In this document: piece by piece, positions 1 to 6,108 of the stretch
Layout: every line of letters starts with the position of its first letter
Numbering within the stretch: the first letter of the stretch is position 1
Assembly (NCBI GenBank): GCA_036406475.1
Contig: DASXBA010000173.1
Span: 1 to 11,576, forward strand
Origin: DASXBA01 sp036406475
GTDB lineage: Bacteria; Actinomycetota; Thermoleophilia; Solirubrobacterales; Thermoleophilaceae
Direction of reading: 5' to 3'
Length of the DNA: 11,576 bases
Made by a program: the position numbers and the translations under genes
The notes under the pieces: model-generated
The model's input: only the letters and a program-made list of their open reading frames with translations
Told to the model about the DNA's origin: nothing
Databases searched by the model: none

Positions 1-2208
1 CCCGGCGTGGCGAGCGGGACGGGCTCGCCTCACCTGGCCGACCAGCTATCGCTGTTCACGGCCTTCCGCTTCAAGTCGGCGCTCTTCAACCGGCCCGGCG
101 ACTCGAGCTCGCCGCGGGCGGGCGTGAGGATCGTGCGCGACACCTATGGCGTCCCCGCCGTGACCGGAGCCTCCGACTACGACGCCTGGTGGGGCGTGGG
201 CTACGCCGTGGCGCAGGACCGGCTGTTCCAGCTCGAGTTGTTCCGCCGCGCGACCAGCGGCCACTTGGCCGAGATCCTCGGCTCGGACTACCTCGACGAC
301 GACCTGATCGCGCGGCGCGACTACTACACGGACTCGGAGATCGACTCGATGCTGGCCCGGATCCCCGCCGGCCTGCGGACCCGGCTCGAGGCCTACCGCG
401 ACGGGATCAACGGATACATGGCCAAGGTGCGCACGAACCCGACGCTGATGCCGGGCGAGTTCGCCGCGCTCGGCGTGACCCTGCGCGACTGGACGCTGCG
501 GGACAGCGCCCGTGTCGGCGTCTACCTGGCCCGAACGGTCCCCTCGGGCGACGGCGTGGAGATCGAGAACGCCCGCGCCCTGCAGACCCTCGGCAGCCAC
601 GCGTTCGTAAAGCTGCTGCCGCTCCGCAACAAGGACCGGATCGTGACCGTGCCGGCCCGGAACGGCAAGTTCCCCTCGCAGCCGGGCCGCAGCCGCAAGC
701 AGGAGAAGCGCGCCTTCAAGCGCTCGCGCCGCTTCGTCCGCGGGCTCAGGCTTCCGAGCGCCTCCGCCACCACCAGCCGGTCCGCTCTCGGCGGCTCGTA
801 CATGTGGGCAATCCGCGCGCCGGGTCACCGCGCCTATCTGTTCAACGGCCCGCAGCTCGGCTTCTCGATCCCGGAGTTGTTCGTCGAGTTCGAGCTTCAC
901 TCGCCCGTGCAGAACGTGCGCGGCGTCAGCGCGGCGGGCGTGCCTCTCGTGGGCATCGGCCACAACGACCACATGGCCTGGGGCTTCACCTCCGGCCTCT
1001 CCGACGAGGACGACCTCTACGCCGAGCATCTCACCGGCCCGGAGACCTACACATACAAGGGCCGCACGCTGCGGATGGACTGCCGGAACGAAGTGTTCAA
1101 GTGGCGCGCGTCGCCGCCGGACCTGCCCGACGTGATCCTCGGTGGCAAGCCGGTCTCGGGCTCGAAGACGGAGCGCATCTGCCGCACCCGGCACGGGCCG
1201 GTCCAGGCTCGCGCGCCGGGCGTGGCCTACGCCCGCCGCTACGCGATCTGGGGCCGCGAGCTCGAGACCATCGTCGGCCTGAGCGCCCTCAACGACGCGA
1301 ACACCGTCCGCGACGTGGACAAGGCGATGCGCCAGGTGACCTGGAACGAGAACGTGATCGCCGCCGACGACCGCGGCAACATCGGCTACTGGCACCCGGG
1401 CCTCCACCCGCTGCGCCCGCGCGGCTACGACGAGCGCCTCCCCTACCCCGGCACCGGCCAGGCCGAGTGGCGCGGCCTGCTCAACCGCAAGAAGACCCCG
1501 CACGTGATCAACCCGCGTCAGGGCTACCTGTTCAACTGGAACAACATGCCCTCGGTGGGCTGGACCAACGGCGACACCGAGGCCCGCGAGCGGGCAACCG
1601 GCCCCTTCCACCGCTCGCGCTGGCTGCGCCTGCTGGTGAAGCGCGTCCACAAGCACCCGAGCTACGAGGCGTCGCGCGCGATCGACCGCTCCACCGGCAG
1701 CATCGCCCAGCAGCGCCCGTTTGCCACCCGCCGCCTGCGCAAGGCGCTCAAGCGGGCGCGCGGCCGCAGCGCGGCAGTGCTGCGGGCGATCCTGAGCTGG
1801 GACGGGAGCTACGCGCGCGTGGACGCACACGGCACGGTCGACCCGGGAGTCGCCATCTGGGAGGAGTTCAAGGCCGAGGCCCAGGCCGTGGCGCTGCGCC
1901 GGCTGCTGCCGAAGAACGTCCCGCTCTCGGCCGCCCGCCACCTTGCCGGCGCGACCGGCACCTCGCACATGTTCGACATCACGCTCGGCGAGTCGTACGG
2001 CCTGCGCAGCCTCTCTCCCCGGCTGCTCGGGCGCGCCGCGCTGCATACCGACCAGGTGCTGACGAAGCGCTTCCACACCACCGTCATCGCCCGCTGGCGG
2101 GAGCCGCGGCGAATGTACGACGTCTCCGCGCAGGGAGCGGCCGCCACGCCCGAGCTGCCCTTCTTCGACAGGGGGACCTGGCAGCAGTCGGTGGCCCTCG
2201 GGCCGTGA
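1..2208 (+). CDS. Penicillin acylase family Ntn-hydrolase (5' end outside window)
   Basis: This is an N-terminal-nucleophile amidohydrolase of the penicillin G / AHL / aculeacin acylase family, normally exported and self-cleaved into alpha and beta chains. The frame is open to the left edge; GTG at 7 is the first possible start in view, but no signal peptide follows it, so the true start is probably upstream. Counting from that GTG, the alpha-chain motif YGVP is near residue 47 and VAQDRLFQLE near 68. A basic spacer (about 208-262) leads to Gly263-Ser264 in GGSYMW, matching SNMW at the start of the E. coli beta chain, so Ser264 is the likely nucleophile. NGPQ at 280-283 also matches. Asp333 and Asp336 align with calcium ligands, and NWNN at 510-513 carries the oxyanion-hole Asn. 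The C-terminus is intact. The true substrate (beta-lactam, acyl-homoserine lactone or lipopeptide amide) cannot be told. The stop overlaps the next start. Confidence 0.93.
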   Translation, partial: PGVASGTGSPHLADQLSLFTAFRFKSALFNRPGDSSSPRAGVRIVRDTYGVPAVTGASDYDAWWGVGYAVAQDRLFQLELFRRATSGHLAEILGSDYLDDDLIARRDYYTDSEIDSMLARIPAGLRTRLEAYRDGINGYMAKVRTNPTLMPGEFAALGVTLRDWTLRDSARVGVYLARTVPSGDGVEIENARALQTLGSHAFVKLLPLRNKDRIVTVPARNGKFPSQPGRSRKQEKRAFKRSRRFVRGLRLPSASATTSRSALGGSYMWAIRAPGHRAYLFNGPQLGFSIPELFVEFELHSPVQNVRGVSAAGVPLVGIGHNDHMAWGFTSGLSDEDDLYAEHLTGPETYTYKGRTLRMDCRNEVFKWRASPPDLPDVILGGKPVSGSKTERICRTRHGPVQARAPGVAYARRYAIWGRELETIVGLSALNDANTVRDVDKAMRQVTWNENVIAADDRGNIGYWHPGLHPLRPRGYDERLPYPGTGQAEWRGLLNRKKTPHVINPRQGYLFNWNNMPSVGWTNGDTEARERATGPFHRSRWLRLLVKRVHKHPSYEASRAIDRSTGSIAQQRPFATRRLRKALKRARGRSAAVLRAILSWDGSYARVDAHGTVDPGVAIWEEFKAEAQAVALRRLLPKNVPLSAARHLAGATGTSHMFDITLGESYGLRSLSPRLLGRAALHTDQVLTKRFHTTVIARWREPRRMYDVSAQGAAATPELPFFDRGTWQQSVALGP

Positions 2209-2954
2209 CCTGGGTCGAGAGCCAGTCGCTCTCGTTCACCGCGCGCCACGACGACACTCAGGCGGAGGACGCCTCGAAGGTGCTCGACGCGCTGGAGTCG
2301 TTCCGCGAGCGGCTGGAAGGGGTGTTCGAGCGCACCCCCTACGAGATCGCGGTCGTGCTGCACCCGCGGCCGCTGATGCTCGCGCTGGCCCAGCCCTGGC
2401 TGCCGCTGGCGCGGATGGTCGCCGCCCCGGCGAGCCGGCGCTACTTCGCGGGCTGGTTCGGCGCGCACGAGATCCACGTGCTGGCGCCGTCGGCGCTCGA
2501 GCAGCGCGCGTCCGGGGTGGAGGGGTCGCTCGAGGCGCTGTTGCTGACCCCGCAGCACGGGTATGCCCACCTGGTCCTGGGCGCCAACAACCCGGACCTG
2601 CCGCCCCCGTTCACGGTCGGCAGCTTCCGCCGCTACGTCCGCTGGGCCTGGCTGGCCGAGGGCGCCGCCACGCATTTCTCCGGCCAGACCCCACACCTCC
2701 GCGCCGCCATCGTCCGCCGCCTGCGCGAGGGCGGGCGGCCCGACATGCCGCCGTCGACGCGCGACGCCCGGCTGCTCGGCGGCACGGTCTTTGCCCTCCT
2801 TCAGGAGGACAAGGGGCTCGACGCCGCCGTGGAGCTCGCGCTCACCCCCGACTCGAGCACCCCGCGGCATGCGCTCGAGGGCCTGTTCGGGCGTTCGCTG
2901 GCGTCCGTGTCGCGCGACTGGCGCGACTACCTGGACTCGCTCAGGGCGACCTGA
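2205..2954 (+). CDS. Gluzincin-like protein with altered zinc motif (HGYAH)
   Basis: This is a 249-residue protein starting at GTG 2205, whose GTGA overlap with the acylase stop implies translational coupling; no Shine-Dalgarno is visible. The frame is open far upstream, but that part is Arg/Pro-rich shadow sequence and the protein-like composition begins here. The central part resembles the actinobacterial gluzincin (MA-like) metallopeptidase fold: His118-Gly-Tyr-Ala-His122, followed by WLAEGAATHFSG with Glu152 as possible third zinc ligand. In active members the second motif residue is the catalytic Glu; here it is Gly, codon GGG, one base from GAG. It may still bind metal but would not be expected to hydrolyse peptides by the usual mechanism. 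No signal peptide or membrane segment is evident. Coupling to the acylase suggests a joint role, which I cannot define. The 3' end overlaps the convergent cyclase gene by 28 bases. The family call is moderate; the function is unknown. Confidence 0.75.
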   Translation: MTWVESQSLSFTARHDDTQAEDASKVLDALESFRERLEGVFERTPYEIAVVLHPRPLMLALAQPWLPLARMVAAPASRRYFAGWFGAHEIHVLAPSALEQRASGVEGSLEALLLTPQHGYAHLVLGANNPDLPPPFTVGSFRRYVRWAWLAEGAATHFSGQTPHLRAAIVRRLREGGRPDMPPSTRDARLLGGTVFALLQEDKGLDAAVELALTPDSSTPRHALEGLFGRSLASVSRDWRDYLDSLRAT

Positions 2955-4531
2955 GCGTCCGGTGCCGAGCGGGCGGAGCCGCTGGGGCTGAACCGCTGCG
3001 GTACCGACGACGCGCAGAGCGCAGTGCCGCGAACGCCCTCGTGCTTGCCGTAGAGGAGGGCGCGGTCGGCGCGCTCGATGAGGTCCGTCGGCGAGTCGCC
3101 GGGCTGCCGCTCCGCCACGCCCGCGGTGGCGCCGGTCGACGCCTCGATGTCCGCCAGGTCGCTCGCCACGCGCTCGATCGCCCGCGCCGCGATCTCGCGC
3201 GCGTCGGCCTCCCCCGTGTCGATCGCCAGGATCGCGAACTCGTCCCCGCCGTAGCGGCCCACCACGTCATACGGCCGGACCGCCCGCCTGAGGGCGCGGC
3301 CCACCCGCCGCAGCACCTCGTCCCCGGCCAGGTGCCCGTGACGCTCGTTGACCTGCTTGAAGTCGTCCATGTCGACGATCGCCAGCGACAGCGTCTGGCC
3401 GCTGCGGTCGCAGCGGTCGAGCTCGCGCCGCAGGGTGTCGTGGAGCGCCGCCTGGTTGAGGCAGCCGGTGAGCGCGTCGGTGCGGGCGGCCGTCACGAGC
3501 CTCTCGTGGGTGTTCGCGTTGCGGCAGGCCGAGGCGGCGATCTCGCCGAAGGCCGTGAGCAGCTCGAGGTGCTCGCTCCGGAGCCGCCGGCCCTGCTTCC
3601 AGCCCAGGGAGAGGACGCCGTGAAGCGCGTCGTCCCAGCGCAGCGGCACGGCCATCGCCCGGCGGACCTCGGAGTACACGGCGGGCGTGCCCGCCAGCGA
3701 GCCGTAGTCGTTGGTCAGCATCGCCTCGCCCGCCTCGGCCACGCGGCCGGCGAGGCCCTCTCCGGCGGCCAGCCGGATTCCGATCGCATCGGGCCCGACG
3801 CCCGTCCCGGCCTCGAGGCGCAGCCCCTGGTCCCGGTCGCCCATGTAGACGACGGCGGTGTCGGCCGCGAGGATGCGCGCCGACTCCTCGCAGATCCGGA
3901 CGAGGACGCGATTGAGGTCGAGGCTGGCGTTGAGCGACCTGGCCGCACGCGACAGCTCCACCTGGCGCGACGACTGGGTGGCGTTGGCGGCGGCGCGCCG
4001 GCCGCGCGAGAGGACGGCGCCGGCCGCGGCGGCGAACGCTTCGGCCACGTCGAGCTGCTCGTCGCCGAGCTCCCGCGGCCGCCGGCTGGCGAGCACCGCC
4101 ACCGTCTGGGTCAGTTGGGTCGTCTCGATCGGCAGCAGGAGGAGCGTGGCCGCCGGGTCGAGGCCGAGCGCCGCGCACAACTCTGCGGCCGCGCCTTCGC
4201 TCACGACGTGGGCCGCCTGGGAGCCGGACAGGTCAGCCACCGGGCCGAGGTCATCGAGCGACACGCGCCGCCGGTGGCTGCCCGCAGGCGGGACGATCGC
4301 CGACACCTGGACCTGGCGCGGCCGTCCCGCGATCCTGAGCAGGCAGGCCTGGCTCATGCGGAAGAACTGCCTCGCCTCGCCGAGCACGCGCTCGGGCAGC
4401 GAGCCCGCGGGGTCCGGCCCGGGGGTCGCCTCGAGCAGCAGGCGGACGGCGTGCAGAGCCTCCGCGGTGTTGCCGAACGGGACGTGGTGCGACGTCGAAG
4501 AGGGGGGGCGGTCCCTCATTGGGTTCTGCAT
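2927..4531 (-). CDS. GAF-GAF-GGDEF diguanylate cyclase
   Basis: This predicted cytosolic diguanylate cyclase makes c-di-GMP from two GTP. It is 534 residues from ATG 4531; ATG 4519 (530 residues) is an equal alternative, as neither has a clear Shine-Dalgarno. A degenerate GAF-like region (about 45-176) is followed by a clearer GAF domain (about 193-347), with no transmembrane segment, so a soluble small-molecule signal or partner is likely. The catalytic domain (about 350-500) opens with DALTGCLNQ and contains metal-binding DMDDF (387-391), QVNERHGH with the guanine-contacting Asn, and intact GGDEF at 428-432. Arg419 and Asp422 form an RxxD inhibitory I-site five residues before it, so product inhibition is expected. 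The last 30 residues are a Ser/Ala-rich tail. The gene is divergent from the MpaB-TetR operon across a shared operator-like region and overlaps the preceding plus-strand gene tail to tail. The sensed ligand is unknown. Confidence 0.93.
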   Translation of the reverse strand: MQNPMRDRPPSSTSHHVPFGNTAEALHAVRLLLEATPGPDPAGSLPERVLGEARQFFRMSQACLLRIAGRPRQVQVSAIVPPAGSHRRRVSLDDLGPVADLSGSQAAHVVSEGAAAELCAALGLDPAATLLLLPIETTQLTQTVAVLASRRPRELGDEQLDVAEAFAAAAGAVLSRGRRAAANATQSSRQVELSRAARSLNASLDLNRVLVRICEESARILAADTAVVYMGDRDQGLRLEAGTGVGPDAIGIRLAAGEGLAGRVAEAGEAMLTNDYGSLAGTPAVYSEVRRAMAVPLRWDDALHGVLSLGWKQGRRLRSEHLELLTAFGEIAASACRNANTHERLVTAARTDALTGCLNQAALHDTLRRELDRCDRSGQTLSLAIVDMDDFKQVNERHGHLAGDEVLRRVGRALRRAVRPYDVVGRYGGDEFAILAIDTGEADAREIAARAIERVASDLADIEASTGATAGVAERQPGDSPTDLIERADRALLYGKHEGVRGTALCASSVPQRFSPSGSARSAPDAQVALSESR

Positions 4532-4550
4532 CGGCAGTTTCGGCGCAGGC

Positions 4551-4578
4551 TTTAGCTGTGGTACGAAAGTGATACGGT
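4551..4578 (+). promoter_or_regulatory. Possible promoter of the MpaB-TetR operon
   Basis: A weak -35-like TTTAGC (4551-4556) and a -10-like TACGGT (4573-4578, fits TAnnnT) are 16 bases apart, ahead of the Shine-Dalgarno at 4594. The -35 matches the consensus at only three of six positions. The -10 lies inside the operator-like palindrome described separately, a layout that suits repression. This is a by-eye assignment and could be wrong. Confidence 0.35.
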
Positions 4579-4593
4579 TCGTACCATCCGTAC
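4559..4593. promoter_or_regulatory. Putative TetR operator (inverted repeat plus extra half-sites)
   Basis: A perfect 9-bp inverted repeat, TGGTACGAA (4559-4567) and TTCGTACCA (4578-4586), is separated by 10 bases. Within 31 bases there are two TACG half-sites (4562, 4573) and two CGTA half-sites (4580, 4589), including the tighter palindrome TACG-gtt-CGTA at 4573-4583. This suits binding by one or two TetR dimers. The site lies between the divergent cyclase and MpaB genes, immediately before the MpaB ribosome binding site. A TetR gene is the second gene of the operon, so autoregulation is the natural reading. Binding itself is inferred. Confidence 0.65.
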
Positions 4594-4598
4594 AGGAG
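4594..4598 (+). promoter_or_regulatory. Ribosome binding site of the MpaB-family gene
   Basis: AGGAG lies five bases before ATG 4604, a good Shine-Dalgarno that fixes the start. It directly follows the last operator half-site. It is one of only two strong Shine-Dalgarno sequences in this window; most other starts are coupled by overlap. Confidence 0.8.
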
Positions 4599-4603
4599 CC
4601 GAA

Positions 4604-5485
4604 ATGCCGACGCCGGTCGACGAGGCCGCCGAGCTGGTCCCCCGGCCCGGCTCCTTCGTCTGGCGCTACGCGGGTGATGCCCGCCTCCTGACCACCGCCG
4701 GCTACGCCCTGCTGCTCCAGGTCTCCCACCCCACCGTCGGGGCCGGCGTGACCGAGCACTCGGACTTCAAGTCGGACCCCTGGGGCAGGCTGTTCCGCAC
4801 CCTCGACTACACGTACTCGATGAGCTACGGGGGGCCCAGGCTCGCCTCAGAGATCGGCGGGCGGGTCTTCGAGCTCCACAAGCAGATCAGGGGCGTGAAG
4901 CCCAACGGCGAGCGCTACCACGCCCTCGAGCCGGAGGCGTACGCCTGGGTCCACGCGACGCTCGCCGACGCCATCGTGACCGGCAACCGCCGCTTCGGGC
5001 TGCGGATGCCGCTGGCCGACATCGAGCGCTTCTGGGAGGAGTGGCGCGGGATGGGACGCATCGTGGGGGTCGACACGCGCGAGCTTCCCGATCGCTGGAG
5101 CGGCTTCCGGACCTACTTCGAGCGCATGGTCAGCGAGCGGCTCGAGGACACCGAGGCGGTGCAGGACGTGCTCGCCACGTTGAGCAACCCGGCCCGGCCT
5201 CCACACCCGCTCCTCACGGACCTCACCTGGCGCGCCGCACGCCTCCCGGTGGCGCGGATGCTGTCGGCCGCCACGGTGGGGCTCCTGCCCTCGCGCCTCC
5301 GCGAGCGCTTCGGGGTCCGCTGGACTCGCGCCAACGAGCTCGAGCTCCGCGCGCTCGGAGCCAGCTCCCGCGCGCTCACGCCGCTGATGCCCGAGTGGCT
5401 GCGCAACACCGGGCCGGGCTACCTGCGCTGGCGCCGCGAGGCGCTCCAGCGCGGCGACGTGGCCGCGCTGCCCGACGCGGCGTGA
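4604..5485 (+). CDS. MpaB-family (DUF2236) heme oxygenase
   Basis: This 293-residue protein belongs to the DUF2236 / oxygenase MpaB family, which includes latex clearing protein Lcp (oxidative cleavage of polyisoprene) and fungal MpaB (cleavage of the farnesyl chain in mycophenolic acid synthesis). Family hallmarks visible are LLLQVSHPTVGAGVTEHSDF (residues 36-55, His42 and His52) and the segment around EPEAYAWVHATLADA (109-123, His117), where His residues are candidates for heme ligation; I cannot say which is axial. No signal peptide is seen, unlike secreted Lcp, so it likely acts inside the cell. It is the first gene of the operon, with a strong Shine-Dalgarno and an operator-like site just upstream. 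Its stop overlaps the TetR start (GTGA). The inferred role is oxidation or cleavage of an unsaturated lipid or isoprenoid. The family call is firm, the substrate open. Confidence 0.9.
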   Translation: MPTPVDEAAELVPRPGSFVWRYAGDARLLTTAGYALLLQVSHPTVGAGVTEHSDFKSDPWGRLFRTLDYTYSMSYGGPRLASEIGGRVFELHKQIRGVKPNGERYHALEPEAYAWVHATLADAIVTGNRRFGLRMPLADIERFWEEWRGMGRIVGVDTRELPDRWSGFRTYFERMVSERLEDTEAVQDVLATLSNPARPPHPLLTDLTWRAARLPVARMLSAATVGLLPSRLRERFGVRWTRANELELRALGASSRALTPLMPEWLRNTGPGYLRWRREALQRGDVAALPDAA

Positions 5486-6096
5486 CCTCGCTGCTGGTCA
5501 GGGCACTCGACCCCAGCGTCGAGCCGCCAAGCGACGACGTGAGCGGCCGCATCCTCGACGCCGCGCTCGAGCTGGCGGCGGCCTCGGGGATCCGCAACCT
5601 GACCATGGATGACGTTGCGAGCCGGGCACGCGTCGGCCGAATGACCGTCTACCGCCGCTTCGGCGACAAGGCCACGCTCGTCGAGGCGCTCACGATCCGC
5701 GAGTCGAGACGCTGCCTGGAGGAGCTCGACGCCGCCATCGGGCCCGATGCGCCGATCGAGGACCAGGTGGCCGCCGGGTTCGTCACCAGCCTCCGGCTCG
5801 CACGCGAGCATCCCCTCCTGGACCGTCTCGGACGCTTCGAGCCCGAGGCCGTGCTCGAGGCCCTGCGGGCCGACGGCGGGGCGGTGTTCGCCGCCGCCAG
5901 GGCGTTCGTCGCCGCCCGCCTGCGCGCTTCGCAGGAGGCCGGCGTGGTCGGGTCGATCGACATCGACACCGCCGCGGAGCTTCTCGTGCGGGTGGCGGTG
6001 AGCTTCGTCCTCGTCCGCGACACCGCGCTGCCGATCGACGACGACGAGGAGGCGGCGGACCTCGCCCGGCGGCTGATCGCGCCCATGCTCATGTAG
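5482..6096 (+). CDS. TetR/AcrR family transcriptional regulator
   Basis: This is a 204-residue one-component repressor starting at GTG 5482, which overlaps the MpaB stop by four bases. GTG 5539 (residue 20, just before GRILDAALEL) is a possible shorter start; neither has a Shine-Dalgarno. The N-terminal DNA-binding domain spans about 22-70, with the helix-turn-helix LTMDDVASRARVGRMTVYRR (40-59) followed by FGDKATLVEAL, typical of TetR. The rest is an all-helical ligand-binding domain with low family conservation, so the ligand is unpredictable. Its place inside the operon and the palindromes at 4559-4593 indicate control of its own operon and perhaps of the divergent diguanylate cyclase. DUF2236 genes are commonly paired with TetR genes in actinobacteria, which fits. 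Target and ligand are inferred, not shown. Confidence 0.93.
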   Translation: MTSLLVRALDPSVEPPSDDVSGRILDAALELAAASGIRNLTMDDVASRARVGRMTVYRRFGDKATLVEALTIRESRRCLEELDAAIGPDAPIEDQVAAGFVTSLRLAREHPLLDRLGRFEPEAVLEALRADGGAVFAAARAFVAARLRASQEAGVVGSIDIDTAAELLVRVAVSFVLVRDTALPIDDDEEAADLARRLIAPMLM

Positions 6097-6108
6097 AACA
6101 CCCGCTGC

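Noticed and set aside
46..2076. Very long minus-strand open frame opposite the acylase gene
   Set aside because: Its translation is monotonous Ala/Arg/Gly/Val/Leu with no motifs, while the opposite strand encodes a clear acylase. This is the usual high-GC antisense shadow.
189..2204. In-frame upstream extension of the gluzincin-like gene
   Set aside because: The frame is open, but the translated part is Arg/Pro/Ala-rich shadow of the acylase. Protein-like sequence begins at the GTG overlapping the acylase stop, so neither a fusion nor a frameshift is needed.
3041..4555. Long plus-strand open frame opposite the GGDEF gene
   Set aside because: No recognisable domain and shadow composition, whereas the minus strand has intact GAF and GGDEF motifs.
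4532..4759. Longer N-terminus for the diguanylate cyclase
   Set aside because: The extension would run through the operator region and into the MpaB coding sequence, and its translation is low-complexity. ATG 4531 or 4519 is preferred.
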